A stretch of DNA of 64,000 nt from positions 1-64,000 of the forward strand of contig JANAVB010004063.1 in the NCBI GenBank assembly GCA_029216955.1. The letters are read 5' to 3'. Made by a program: the position numbers and the translations under genes. The notes beneath the pieces are model-generated. The model had not been told where the DNA came from and made no database searches. It saw nothing but the letters and a program-made list of their open reading frames with translations. This document shows, piece by piece, positions 24,656 to 36,485 of this stretch. How positions within the stretch are numbered: the first letter of the stretch is position 1; each line of letters starts with the position of its first letter. The DNA comes from Iris pallida. Lineage: Eukaryota > Streptophyta > Magnoliopsida > Asparagales > Iridaceae.

Positions 24656-25079
24656 ATATAAAATAAAATAAAGTAAAACTATGTTAGAAGAAAGTAAGGG
24701 ATTGAGAGGAAGATCGGGAAGCCGTAGAGCCGGAATGGAGTTGGGAGGGAGATCGAGAAGCCGTAGAGCACCAGAGCACCGGGGAGGGAAAGTCGTAGAA
24801 CACCAGAGCACCGGGGAGGGAAAGCCGTAGAACACCAGAGCACCGGGGAGGGAAAGCCGTAGAACACCGTAGAGAAATGTAGAGAAATGTTTGGAATGAG
24901 TTGTGTTTGAAAAATGGAATTTTTGGCCTATTTATAGAAATTTTTCGGGGTTATTTTGGTAATTTTACGCCAAAAATGACCAAAATGCCCCTCCCAACGT
25001 TTTAATAACGGCTATATGGGAGGGGCAATTTTGTAAAAGAACCTCCCCCCTCCAATGGTCAAAAAAAAAAAAAACCCCA

Positions 25080-25319
25080 ACGGTCGGCTGGACCGGTCCC
25101 AGCTTCGGGCCGGTCCAACCGGGCCGGGCTTCGGGCCAGACCACCAAACTATTTAAAAAAAATAGCGCAGGCCGGGCCGGGCTCGGGCTGTCGGGGGGGA
25201 GGCCCGACCCGACCCGTTCGGGGGTGGGGGGCCAGGCCGGTTCGGGCCACTGGCGGTCCGGGCCGGGCTTCAAGGCCAGCAGGCCGGTCCGGGCCTGGGT
25301 CGGGCTAAACCGGTCCCTA
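25080..25319. repeat. GGCC-rich right end of the hAT element
   Basis: Repeated GGGCCGGGC and CCGGTCC words end at CCGGTCCCTA, the inferred terminus. Confidence 0.75.
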
Positions 25320-26023
25320 GTGCAACATGAACAATGGAACTCGAGGGAGATTAGAAACTTACATATACACGAGACAGCGTGTGCGGACGAGTGGGCCTGG
25401 GAAGGTTCGACCGATGGAAAATTTTCCTTCAGGTACGGCCATGTGAAACTTCGGGAGCGCCAACCAAGTTAAGTATGGACGGACATTGTATGGTCACGTC
25501 AGGCGGCGACCAAATGAAATTATGCGCTTATAAAGCCATCAAGGACAGACTACTCACACGAGAGAGGATGGTCAGGTTTGGCATTCGTATTGACAGTTCC
25601 AATTGCGTGCTTTGTGGCGGAGAAGTAGAGACGCATGATCATATCTTCTTTAAATGCTCCTTTTTTTGGCTATATATGGACTCACTACAAGCAGCGACTA
25701 GGTATCCCGGGACAATCTAGAGATGGATTATCGCGCTTCTTTGATGAGATAATGGCTCTCCAGAGCCAAGGATTGGTAGTATACGCCAAAGCCAGGATTA
25801 AACTCCTCTCAGCAGCGACTAGGCGGCGGCTAGGGCTAGCCTCCCATGACTCCATCGGGCGGTGGGCTGCAACTTGCAAATGTGAGTACTGTGCGGATAT
25901 GCCAGCAAGCACAGTCCAATCGGGGGCACCGCACAGCGTCGCAGCCGGTCTTGTCGCCTTGGTTGTCGCCATCCACGATTGGCCAGTCCCATCGGAGGTC
26001 GTCCGACGCCGAAACCCATAGCC
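25320..26023 (+). pseudogene. LINE relic, right part, with zf-RVT-like zinc finger
   Basis: Two overlapping frames (25379-25720 and 25635-26021) encode the C-terminal zinc-finger region that follows reverse transcriptase in plant LINEs. Visible words are WAWEGSTDGKFSF, AYKAIKDRLLTRERM, and CVLCGGEVETHDHIFFKCSF, which supplies the Cys/His ligands. Downstream there are basic residues and a second CKCEYC cluster. A frameshift lies near 25700. It continues the LINE begun at 21530; the hAT accounts for the gap. Confidence 0.65.
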
Positions 26024-26028
26024 GGTCT
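25821..26028. repeat. 208-bp flank shared with 36486-36693 (copy A)
   Basis: From AGGCGGCGGC to GGTCT this segment matches 36486-36693 base for base in length, with about six substitutions. In this copy it is continuous with the LINE relic upstream. It ends with GGTCT, the target duplication of the SIRE LTR. Confidence 0.9.
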
Positions 26029-27077
26029 TGTAGGAACAAAATAGTAAAGCGTAATACTCTAGAGGGGGTGAATAGAGTTGGCAGCGGAATAATGCTAATT
26101 AAAAAAAATTAGCAGCACAATCACAGAATATTAATCACAACTAAAATAATGTAAAGGCAAAGTTAAGAGAGCAAACGCAAAAACAGCGATGTATACTGGT
26201 ATCCCTCTGTTGAGTACTAATCCAGTCGGTAGAACTCTTGCTACCAGTTGAATCCACTATTGGAAAAACTGCAAGTTTTCTTACGAAGTCCTTGCAACTT
26301 CTACAACGCGAGCTTTGATACGAAGAACTCGTCCAACTTCAAATGTGAAGAGGTATTCTTCAATCAAGCCTTCTGATTACAATCTCTCAGAAACTTCTAG
26401 ACCGTACCGCACTGGCAAATTGACTAGAGGATTGTAACTGGCTTGGGATCTGAAATTGAAAGCTCTAGAAAACTCTTTGGAAGACTAAAAGCTTTAGATA
26501 GAGAGAAGATTGAAAGTGAATGAGTGAATTGAAATAATCGAAATCCTTCTCTATTTATAGGAGTTCCAAAGGCAGACTTCTGTCAGAATTCGAGCAGAAT
26601 TCGGGCAGAACTCTTTGAGCAAATCTCGGTCAAATTCGCAACTGCAGGAGGACCAAGTTCCAGAGATTCAAAATCACAATGGCCACCAACCGAACTCTGG
26701 CCGAACTCTGGCCGAACTCGGTCTGAGTTCTGTCAGGGTTAAGTCAGGGTTAGTTAGGGTTTTTGAAAAAAGCTTTTGGTAATTTTTGAAAACCTTTTTG
26801 AAAGGTCATTTTAAAAATATTTTGAACTCATTTAGGAATAGCCTATTTGCCAGTACGACTAGGTGTACAACAAATTCCTAGACTCAAATAAAATGAAAAT
26901 TACATTACATAGGAAATACAGACTCGAATAGGCAAACAGATCTTCGGTCTTGAATGGAGTGGATAGCCAATCTTGCTTATGTCCAAGAATCCGAGATGTC
27001 CCAACTAGCTTTGTATATCCAGACAGAGTTTAATCAATTATTAAAATCAGGTTGACCATATGACCAATGGGCCAACA
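26029..27077 (-). repeat. SIRE-like LTR, copy A (3' LTR)
   Basis: On the minus strand it runs from TGTTGGCCCATTGG at 27077 to GTTCCTACA at 26029, so it has TG...CA ends. It is bordered by GGTCT at 26024-26028. About 97% of bases match copy B (36694-37750), with a few short indels. Confidence 0.9.
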
Positions 27078-27665
27078 ATCTTCCCCATTTTGATAATTGA
27101 CAAACTATGAATGATATAACATTAAGCTTGTTCAAAAAGAACAAAACGTGAAATTGTCCATGTCCTGTATTTAACTCAAAAAAAATGTTAGATCTTTAAT
27201 TTTCTTCCCCTTTGTCACTTAGCAAAATAATTGCACAAGAGAAGGCTCCCCCGCATTTAATGCAGAAGGCTCCTCCGCAATTAATGCATAAGGAACAAAT
27301 AGTGAGAAAACATATATAAGAGATAAAAATTAGAGAGATATCATTGCAGGCATGTATTGTCTCTAAAGAATATTATCACAGGCATGCTATTGTTTCAAAA
27401 ACATAAAAGAAATCTCAGGCATGCTATTTCACAGGCAGTTTGTAATGAAGAAGCAGTATAAAGAGATAGTGCTAAAACAAAGTGCTGAAATAAACTGAAG
27501 TATCATAAACGAAACACCATAAGCATGTCCATAAAGATAAAAGTACTGAAAGCATACTACAAAGTGCTGATAAATATCAAAAGTACAAATAAAAAGAAAT
27601 ACTGATAAAACTTGGAATGTTGGAGCATTTCCAAGTATACAATAGAATGTCACTAAAAAATCAAA
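27078..27665. other. Non-coding 3' region of the SIRE-like element
   Basis: It holds the polypurine tract on the minus strand (AAAATGGGGAAGAT) next to the LTR. The remainder is AT-rich and contains several GGCATG(C/T) words. No gene is seen. Confidence 0.5.
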
Positions 27666-28963
27666 TCACATCTCCTCATCACTATCATCGTCATCACCAA
27701 TGTCAGCTCGACCAGCATATCCTGAAGGACCAGCACTTGAAGTACCAGCGCCAGAAGGATGAGTAGGGGCGCCAGCATAGAACTCACCAACGTAGTCACG
27801 AGGTGCACGATACCAATCATAGGCATTACCTGGCTGGAAGTAGGCATGGACAGCCTCATCCGCACAGCGGTAACCCAAAAAAGCTGGATCTCGAGGGATG
27901 GAACTGGCTGAATGACCAGTCTGAGCAAAACGAAGATCAGCCAAGGAGTTTGCCATCGCCTGATAACGGGTGACATCGCGGAACTCACGCTCGCGAGCCA
28001 TGTCCGTCATCGAGACGTGCAAAGCAGATAAGTGCTGATGTATGCCCTCAAATGTCATGGCATACTGCTGATGTGGTGGTGGAGGAGGAGCAGTAGGAGG
28101 AGCAGTAGGTAGAGCTGTAGCAGTCATGCTACGATAAGATAACTGAAGAAACTTGGGCTCAGAGTCCTGAGTACAAGTCGATAGATCGATCTCGAATCGC
28201 TGAAAGATACGAGGGAGAATCATCGCGTAAGAGAGATTTCGATCTCTTGCACGACATTGTCCCATCATCTGAATGATAGTCTTAGGGATGGAAAAAGGAA
28301 TCCCCTTAAGAATATGGTACATGGCGGACAGCTCAAGTGAGGTCACATCATCTTTGGAAGTGGATTTGGGAAGGATAGTAGAGTAGATGATGTGATGCAA
28401 TTCGTAGTTGAACAAGTTCAGGTTGTTAGCCTTGAACTTTCCAGAGCGTACTCTGTCAGGAGCACAGAGTTTTGTTTTGAAACTAGTGAGTGTCGTGCCT
28501 TCGGGAAAATCGAATTCCGTGATGTCTACTAGCGGTTCACCTTCTTTGGAAATACCAAGAATCTTCGCTAGGAGGGCATCATCGAACTCGATGTCGATGC
28601 CTCCAACACGTGTGCTCATGACAAAAGTGTTTACTACGAGATTGCAATAGAATAAACGAATGGCATTAGTAGCTATCGGGAAGCACAGTTTAACAAATAA
28701 GTGTAACCCTAATGCTTCAAACAAGTGACGATGATCGGGAAATACCGTCCATTTGATCGGAGCGCCGCCGCATATGGATCGGGTAGAAAAATCACCGTAC
28801 CATAATAGGGCTTGGTCGAGGGTTTGAAAGAAAACCCATCGAAAGCGCCGTCGCTCGTTTGGATCGGCAAAAAGAGTGAATCCGTGTGTGGATTCGAAGA
28901 CGACCCTTCCTCACTAGGAGTGGTCTTCTTCTTCCTCTTGAATGGATTAAATCTAGGTGCCAT
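27666..28963 (-). pseudogene. Post-pol ORF of the SIRE-like element (putative plant transposon protein)
   Basis: It starts at 28963 with MAPRFNPFKRKKKTTPSEEG, a basic N-terminus. One frameshift near 28720 joins it to a 352-aa frame ending at 27666. The middle (FYCNLV...GIDIEFDDALLAKILGIS) resembles the domain known as putative plant transposon protein. The later half has a proline run (PPTAPPPPPHQQ) and ends in an acidic tail, DDDDSDEEM. About 430 residues would result if the frameshift were absent. I see no convincing transmembrane segment, so the envelope-like label given to this position in SIRE elements is positional only. It is better preserved than pol. Confidence 0.7.
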
Positions 28964-29870
28964 TGAAATAAAAAGCACAATTGAAAGGTGGAGAGAGAGG
29001 GAGTTATACCTCACGAAATCAGGATATGTTGTAGAGAATGTCGATCTCCGCTCGATTCCAAATTTTGGAGAGATTTCACCAAGTAGATTGGAAGAAAAAG
29101 ATTGGTGAAGAACTAGGGTTTGATGGCTCGGGTCGGCTGCTGCTGCTGTTTGAATTGGTTTGGAAGCAATAAAAGAGAAGAAGCTCTCGGGTTCTGGATA
29201 TATACACAGATACCCTCAACCGAACTCTGGCCGAATTCGGTCAGAACTCTGGCCGAATTCGCCTAGGGTTCTTCAAAGTTGATTTTTGCCACTTCTTTTT
29301 CATTGTCTCATGTCAAATATTTAATTCAAAGATTAGTTATTTTAGCCTTCAAATAACATAATTAATAATATTTTATGAATTAAATGTCGTTACACAGCGA
29401 CTGTCTCAGATTAGCTATAGGAGTACTGTCCCAGCTGGCGGAGGTTCACCGGGGAACTCTTAAATACCGCTTCGCTTCAACCGTAGTTGCGGTGACAGAC
29501 AGACTCTTTATTGGCTTGTCTCTAACACAGTTTTTGCGTATTGAGATATAATCATAAAACAAAATCAATTAATATTATTGACGTCCAAAATTCCTAATTC
29601 TCGACGTAAATAATTGAAACGATCTTCCGCTAGAGGTTTAGTGAAGATGTCAGCTAATTGATTTTTAGTATCTATGTACACAAGGTTTATATCTCTATTT
29701 TGATGATCTCTAAGAAAATGATGTCAAATCTCGATATGTTTAGTACGAGAGTGACATACTGGATTCTTAGTCAAATTAATAGTGCTCGTGTTATCACAGA
29801 AAATGGAATATGTGTGTAAAATAAATCATAGTCTTCTAGGGTTTGTTTCATCCACAAAATCTGAGTGCAA
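28964..29870. other. Spacer between RNase H and the post-pol ORF
   Basis: It contains CCGAACTCTGGCCGAATTCG repeats near 29220-29265, a word also present in the element's LTR. RNase H remnants begin after about 29590 on the minus strand. No other gene is seen. Confidence 0.4.
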
Positions 29871-32800
29871 CAACGTCCTGCGGTGATGTACTCAGCCTTT
29901 GTTGTTGATAGGGCTACAGAATTTTGCTTTTTACTAAACCAAGACTAAAGCTTTGCCTAAGAAATGACATGTGCCACTTGTACTTTTTCTATCAACTTTG
30001 CATCCAGCAAAATCTGTATCCAAATAACTGATAAGGTCAAAGGATTTAGTTTTGGGATACCACAAACCAACAGAAGAAGTGCCTTTAAGGTATCGGAAGA
30101 TACGCTTAACTGCGGACAGATGTGATTCCTTTGGGTTAGCTTGAAAACGTGCACACAGGCAAACACTAAACATTATATCTGGACGACTAGCAGTTAAATA
30201 AGTAAACTACCAGTTATACCTCGATACTTACGTGTGTCGACTGGCTTGCCTTGTTCATCTGAATCAAGCTTTGTTGAAGTTGCCATTGGAGTGCCAATAG
30301 GTTTGACATTGTCCAGATCGAACTTCTTTAGCAAGTCTTTTGTGTACTTGTCTTGATTTATGAATGTCCCATTATCAGTTTGTTTGATTTGCAATCCGAG
30401 AAAGAATTTCAGTTCTCCCATCATGCTCATCTCAAACTCATTCTGTATACACTTAGAAAATTCTTGACACAGAGATTCATCAGTAGATCCAAATATAATA
30501 TCATCATAGATTTGAATTAAAAGCAGCTTGCCATTAAAGATTTAATAAATAGTGTAGTATTAACCTTTCTTTTTTGAAAAACTGTTGTCAAGTAAAAAGC
30601 TTAGACGATCATACTAAGCACGAGGGGCTTATTTTAAACCGTATAGAGCTTTCTTCAACTTGAAAACATGATCTGGGTTTTTGAAATCCGTGAAACCTGG
30701 AGGTTGTGCTACAAAACTTCTTCTTTATAAAGCCATTTAAAAAAGCACTTTTTACATCCATTTGAAAAAGTTTGAAATTATGAAAACATGCAAATGCACA
30801 TAATATGCGAATGGATTCTAATCTCGCAACTGGGGCATAAGTCTCATCGTAGTCGATACCTTCTTCTTGATTGTATCCTTGAGCTATGAGTCGAGCCTTA
30901 TTACGAGTCACTAAACCATTCTCATTCAGTTTGTTTCGGAATACCCAACGGTGCCAATGACCGGATGATCAACATGCCTGGGAACAAGTTCCCAAACTTG
31001 ATTCCGTTCAAATTAGTTTAATTCCTCTTGCATAGCATCTATCCAAAAACTATCACTACATGCTTCATCAATAGTTTTGGGTTCTAGCTTTGAAATAAAT
31101 GCAATACTAGAAACAATACTCTACAGGATGTACGAGTACTTACTCCCTTGGTAATATCACCAATTACCAAATCCTTTGGATGATTAGCTATAAATTTCAA
31201 CCTTTTCGCTTCATTCTGAAGGTAGCTGGTTCCTGGATCTTTTCTAGGAGGTTCAGCTAGTGCAGAGCTAGGTTGAGAATCAGCTGGAGTTGAGATTGGT
31301 ACAGATGTATCTTCGTCATTGTCAACAATCGTCATTTGATTTAATTCATCAAAGGTGACATTTATTGACTCTTCGATGATCATGTTACGTTTGTTGAAGA
31401 CTCTGTATCCTTTGCTCTTGGCCGCATAACCTAAAAATATACCTTCATCGGCCTTTTCATTAAATTTTCCCAAATTGTCTTTTGTGTTAAGATAAAACAT
31501 TTACACCAAAAATTCTAAAGTAAGAAACTGAAGGAATTCTATCAAACCATAACTCAAATGGAGTCTTCTTCGATTTGGGTCGAATTAGAACTCTATTGAG
31601 AACAAAGCAAGCTGTGTTGACAGCTTCAGCCCAGAAATATTTGGGTTGACTAAACTGGTTTAACATCACTCTGGCCATTTTGGTTAGAGTTCTGTTCTTA
31701 CGTTCCACAACTCCATTTTTTGTGGAGTCCTAGGGCAGGAGAACTCGTGTATAAAACCATGTGTGTCACAAAATCGCTCAAATCAGCATTCTCGAATTTG
31801 CCACCATGATCGCTTCTAATCGAGTGATCATGTAACCTTTTTCATTCTGAACTTTCTTGCAAAAGGCGACAAATTCGGATAATGCATCATTCTTGCGTGT
31901 CAAGAAATATACCCACGTGTATCTAGAGAAATCATCTACAATTACGAAAGCATAAAGTTTACCTCCGAGGCTAGCAACTCTGCTAGGACCAAATAAGTCC
32001 ATATGAAGCAATTGTAGAGGTCTAGTAGTACATACTGCGTTTACTGACTTGAAAGTGGATCAGGTAGCTTTGTTCCTTTCACATTGACTGCATACCGAAT
32101 CCTTCTTGAATGTAATGTCCGGTAAATCGCGTACTAGCTTCTTTGTGGATAATCTTGATATTGTATCCATATTAGCGTGACCGAGTCTCATATGCCACAG
32201 ATGACTCTCATCACTCTTGGCCATTAAGCATCTACCTAAATGTTAGTTTCTTCTGACAAATAGAAAACATATATATTGTCTTCCCTGATACCTTCAAATA
32301 GTATTACCAGTTGAGCTATCAACTATAGTACATTTGTCTTTGCCGAAGTTGATGCCATAACCATGATCAGCTAGATGACTTATGCTGAGTAGGTTATGTT
32401 TCAACTCGGTAACCAGACAGACATCCTTAATTACAGGATAGGGAGACTTACCAACATCACCGATACCAATAATATACCCATTCAAATTATTACCGAAGGA
32501 GACATAGCCTTCCTTCTTTTTCTTCGACAGTATTGCAAATAGGGTAGCGTCACCGGTTATATGTCGTGAGCAACCGCTGTCGAGGATCCATTTGCTTCTA
32601 GCATGTGAAGGGTGTTCCACCTACAAAACAGTTTGCAGATGAAACCTTTGGTACCCATTTCTTGTAGGGTCCTGAATTGTTAGCTTTGGTATCCAAGCAT
32701 AAACATTTAAATCTACAAGCTTTCTCATTCTACATGCAGATAATATATGACCAATGAGGCCACAATAATGACATTGTGCATGTCGAGTGTTGAAAGCTGA

Positions 32801-33781
32801 GTGGTGTGCATGGTTGGTAGGTTTGGATTTTCTAGTATAGAAGAAAGCATACCTATAATCTTGTTTGGGCTTAACCTTTTGGGGTAAAGGTTTGATAGGG
32901 TTAGGTCTGACAGTGTTTGGCTTGGGAATGTTCCGATTTCTCGGTAAGTAACACGTGTTAGGATAGAAGCAGCAGGCTCAGGCTGTTTTCCTAACCTAAT
33001 TTCCAATCTTTTGGAAGTGTCATACAACTTAGTATAATCAGAAGTAAGTGATTCCATTCTGATTTTGCACATTTAAGACTTTTCTTCTCTATAGAAAGTT
33101 CTTCCTTGAGTTAGTCAATAATTTTGTCTTTCTCTTCAGATGACTTGGTAGTCTCATATATATAGAGCTTTATTGAAGAAGCTCACCAGACTCACTAACA
33201 TTATTCTAACCTCAGCTAGTAGGTCGGTAAGTCTACCTATTTCACCTTGTACTCTTTGAGTACCTTCTTAGAGGTATGATACTTACTACGCAGTTTCCTG
33301 TAATCAGTCATCAGGTCACTGAAGGCATCTCCTAATTGCTCAAAGGTGAAGTCATCATAAGTATCAACTACAGGTTCAGTAGGTACCTGATCGGATGCCA
33401 TAAAGTATACGTTTGCAGCGTCTTCTGATTGCGTCTTCTGAGTCGCTGGCTTCACTTCATGCCATATGCTGGTGTTGGCATATTTTCGTGATGTTGATCT
33501 CTTCAGGTTCCTTTTTTCATACTTGTTGCTCTTCTTGCTTGATGATGAGTTTGTGGGACAATCCTTCTTCATGTGTCCCTTCTTCTTGCAACCATAGCAG
33601 ACAGCATCTTCTTGGTACTAGTTGTTGCTGTTGTTCTCTTGACTCTCTTCTCATGTCTCAAGAATCTTTTGAACTTCCATGCTAGGAGTGCTTGATCTTC
33701 AGCGTCAGATCCACTGCTGTCTGAGTCATCTTCAGCAGCTTTTCTGTGCTGAGCCTTGAGGGCGAATCTTGCTTTGAGCAA
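29590..33781 (-). pseudogene. gag-pol relic of the SIRE-like element
   Basis: Read from 33781 downward. The gag end has a zinc knuckle, CYGCKKKGHMKKDC (about 33610-33550), then a second, CHYCGLIGHILSAC (about 32775-32735); two separated knuckles are usual in this group. The Copia protease motif WILDSGCSRHITG follows at about 32588. Integrase gives LLHMDLFGPSRV, VDDFSRYTWVYFLTRK (about 32010-31910) and MERKNRTLTKMARVML. Reverse transcriptase gives KARLIAQGYNQEEGIDYDET and FQMDVKSAFLNG (about 30900-30720), then the KFFLGLQIKQ segment near 30415. RNase H has KRIFRYLKGTSSVGLWY and DTDFAGCKVDRKSTSG (about 30120-29975). Many frameshifts and stops make it inactive. Confidence 0.9.
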
Positions 33782-33800
33782 CGGTGATCTTAATCACCCC

Positions 33801-34523
33801 AAGAACCTTTCCTCTTCTTTTTCTTCTTCTCCTTCATCTGAGTTGTAACTCAGTTCTGTCCGTCTGCAACTGCGATTGCAAGGAAGAATGTGAGATTTAT
33901 TTTCTAAACTCAGTTCTGTCCGTCAGCAACTGCGATTGCGAGGAAGAACGTGAGATTTCCTTTCTGATTATTGTTGCTTTTGTAATCAGATTTATATTAT
34001 AGTGTTCCTCTTGGATCTCGAGAATAATCAGAAGGTGAACGTTTGTTGAACCTCTGATCTCGACATCGAGTCTACCATCTTTGATCAAGCCCGGGACTAA
34101 CATATATATATACTTAAAATTCTCTCTCTCTCTCTCCATATTAGGGGGAAAAATGCTATTTCAATCTCTCTATTAACACTTTGTGTATGCTCGAACCTGA
34201 CGTGGGATCCCGTGTGGGTCCATTTGGATCGCTCTATGTACGCTTTGTGCATGCTCGAACCTGACGTGGGATCCCGTGTGGGTCCCACATAATATTGAGG
34301 TTTTTAATCATCCCAATTCTTAGTAAATGGTTGAGTTCAAATTTGAATTTTTTTAGAAAGGAAACAAAGAAGTTCACGTGGGATCTTCTTCTCTAGGAAA
34401 CTCCTGTTTTCTTATAGTAACGCTGCTTACATTTCTACTCGGTTCTTTGTGACTTTCTCAGCACCCTTCTTTCTTCTTCTTCTTCTTTTTCTTCTTCCGG
34501 CTCTATAGCTATTCCTCGAGATC
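33801..34523. repeat. Non-coding stretch with two tandem duplications
   Basis: A 60-bp unit starting CTCAGTTCTGTCCGTC is present twice (33849, 33909). A unit of about 64 bp containing TGCTCGAACCTGACGTGGG is present twice (34188, 34252). A CT-rich tract around 34465-34500 precedes the GC-rich gene fragment. Confidence 0.65.
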
Positions 34524-35047
34524 ATGGACATGGTGTCGATAATGGAAATGGACTATGAGTGCGGCGTGGTCAAGATGCACCTGCAGGCACGGAGAGTGTC
34601 CTCGCGCCAAGAGCAACATGGTGTCCTTCACCGCCTGCGTCGTGGACTCGGAGAAGCGGCTGGTCGCCGAGGAAGCGTCTGTATCCTGCCACACCGTTGA
34701 CCTCCTCTGCGACTTCGAGGACGCCGAGAGCTTGCGTGGGACGTGCTGTTCTCTGTCACCTCTTCTAACGACGACGGCCCCTTCGACTGGAGCACCACTC
34801 TGCCGTTCCTGGAAGAGAGATGTTCCGTTTCTCCGGCCGAGCTGCAAGCGCAATGGCGGGATGCGACCGCCACGGCGGAGGGATCGAGGTGCTTGTGGAT
34901 ATTTGCCGACCTTCCGCGGAAGAGCTAGCTATCGACGACGAGCTGGAGAACTCGGAAGAGGAGAGCGTCGGTGACAACTTCGAAGATGAAGGCTTCGATG
35001 ATGATGTTGATGTTCTTGGCACCGAGGAGACTGAAGTAGTTATGTAA
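34524..35047 (+). pseudogene. GC-rich plant gene fragment of unknown function
   Basis: A CT-rich leader (TTCTTCTTCTTCTTTTTC, about 34470-34495) precedes ATG at 34524, which opens MDMVSIMEMDYECGVVKMH. The frame then shifts to one with HGECPRAKSNMVSFTACVVD and VAEEASVSCHTVDLLCDFED (34570-34730). It shifts again to FDWSTTLPFLEERCSVSPAE and CLWIFADLP (34743-34915). A third shift leads to an acidic tail ending DVDVLGTEETEVV (stop at 35047). The sharp rise in GC, normal codon-like composition and continuity of the shifted segments suggest a real single-exon gene of about 175 aa that has decayed. I do not recognise the family. Confidence 0.5.
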
Positions 35048-35106
35048 AACTTTTTTCTTTTCTTTTTTAAGCAGTGCCATATGGACCGCGGTTAGGCGTC
35101 GGATCG

Positions 35107-35107
<1 letters not shown>

Positions 35108-35165
<58 letters not shown>

Positions 35166-35265
35166 ATATATATATATATATATATTATATTTATTATATA
35201 TATATATATATTTTATTATATTATATATATATATTATAATATATATATATATACGTCTATTTGTA
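35108..35265. repeat. (TA)n microsatellite region
   Basis: Long TA tracts with ATATTATAT interruptions directly follow the GC-rich gene fragment. Confidence 0.9.
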
Positions 35266-35330
35266 TGTATCGTATTTTAATTAGAATATTATAAGATCAA
35301 CTGTTATTTTTTCGTCTTTTCTAGGTGACT

Positions 35331-35665
35331 ATCACTACTACACAAAATTGTTAACAATGACACTCAATAAATGACACTCATAAAAAAATATCATTGATGA
35401 TATTTTAATGTCAACCCATTAAATATTCGTCATTGATAACTTAATCAATGACATTAAAAAAATAATGTCATGAAACGTGTACTAAGATGACGATTAAAAA
35501 GATAAGGGTCATAAAAAAATTTATGGATGACATCTTTTGTGTCTGAAAGAAAAGATGTGGGACTAACAATGACACAATAATAATAGGAGTCATCTTTAGC
35601 TTAAACAATGATAGAGGCATGTTGTATGTCATAAAATATTGATTAAAATTTGATACAATTTGATT
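35331..35665 (+). mobile_element. CACTA-type 5' terminus fragment
   Basis: CACTACTACACAAAATTG at 35331 matches the classical CACTA 5' end. It is followed by subterminal repeats of CAATGACA, TGACATTAAAA and ATGTCAT in both orientations. No right-hand end was found, so it is a truncated element. Confidence 0.55.
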
Positions 35666-36002
35666 GAATTCAATTGGCCGAAAGAAGTATATGCTAGTGT
35701 TGATTGCACGGTTGGTTGGAGAGTGGACAATAGGAATAGAGTTAGGATTAGTTCTTTAAAATATAAAATCTGAGTAGAATAGTTTGATTTTTTTTCTTCT
35801 TAGGTTTAGCTCTAACGACAAAAAATGTGAAAGTCCAAGTGAAAATAAAATATTAAAGTTATCATTTTATTTATAAAATATACTATATATATATATATAT
35901 ATATATTAAAGAGCCAAAATTAAATAATTGATTTATCTAAGTATAATTTTGTTTAGTTAAAATTTTATCTATTTTTAGTTGGCCACAATCCATTTGCATA
36001 TC
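35666..36002. other. AT-rich spacer
   Basis: Nothing recognisable beyond a (TA)n tract near 35883-35905. Confidence 0.3.
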
Positions 36003-36300
36003 ACTACACCAAAATAATGATTTCCTAACATACTAGTTTTTCAATTACTAACATTTTTTCTACCGTTACTAATTACCAACCGTGAAAAACTATTAGGAAC
36101 TCTAATGTCGTTAGTATAAGAAGGAAAATAATATTTTTAATATAAAATTAATAAAAGAATAGATTTTAATAAAATAAATAAAAATAGATTTTAATATAAA
36201 AATAAGTAGCACATATTTTTCTTTTGTAACACTAAAACTGTTAGGGAATTTAATATAAAAAAATCGTATGTGCCTTTCATGTGAGAAGAAAAGTGTTATT
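36003..36300 (+). mobile_element. Second CACTA-type 5' terminus fragment
   Basis: CACTACACCAAAATAATG at 36003 begins another CACTA-like end, with repeated CTAAC and TTACTAA words behind it. It has the same orientation as the terminus at 35331 but a different subterminal motif. Confidence 0.45.
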
Positions 36301-36485
36301 AGATATACACTTTTGAAAATAATCCTCTCATATCTCGAGCCCTAACCCGAGCCCTTCGTTCCCCTCTCTCTCTCCTCTTCTTCTTCCAAACGAAGGCGAC
36401 GGAACCCGACTCCATTGGATGTTCACATCAGGAGCCCACACGCTAGCAGGCAGCCCGTTGCTCTCCCCCTCTTTCTCTACTAGCA
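36301..36485. other. CT-rich leader-like sequence
   Basis: It contains GCCCTAACCCGAGCCC and CCCCTCTCTCTCTCC, resembling a plant 5' untranslated region. It precedes the duplicated 208-bp flank. No ORF can be assigned. Confidence 0.35.

Larger units (their letters stand above)
21840..25319 (-). mobile_element. hAT-superfamily transposon with GGCCGGGCC-rich ends
   Basis: It contains a BED/hAT transposase relic on the minus strand. Its outer 250 bp on each side (about 21850-22095 and 25080-25319) are dense in GGCCGGGCC/GGTCCGGGCC words. The right end, read inward on the minus strand, begins TAGGGACCGG, a hAT-like terminus. The left end is less clear and I could not confirm an 8-bp target duplication. 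The flanks on both sides are parts of one LINE, which supports insertion into that LINE. Confidence 0.75.
26029..33800 (-). mobile_element. SIRE-like Ty1/Copia retrotransposon, 5' part missing
   Basis: On the minus strand: a gag fragment with a zinc knuckle (about 33781-33237), a second knuckle, protease, integrase, reverse transcriptase and RNase H. An additional ORF follows, then a polypurine tract (reverse complement of about 27078-27095) and the 3' LTR (27077-26029). An extra ORF between pol and the 3' LTR is characteristic of the SIRE/Maximus group. The N-terminal half of gag, the primer site and a 5' LTR in place are not found. Sequence beyond 33800 is unrelated, so the element is truncated. 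Confidence 0.8.
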
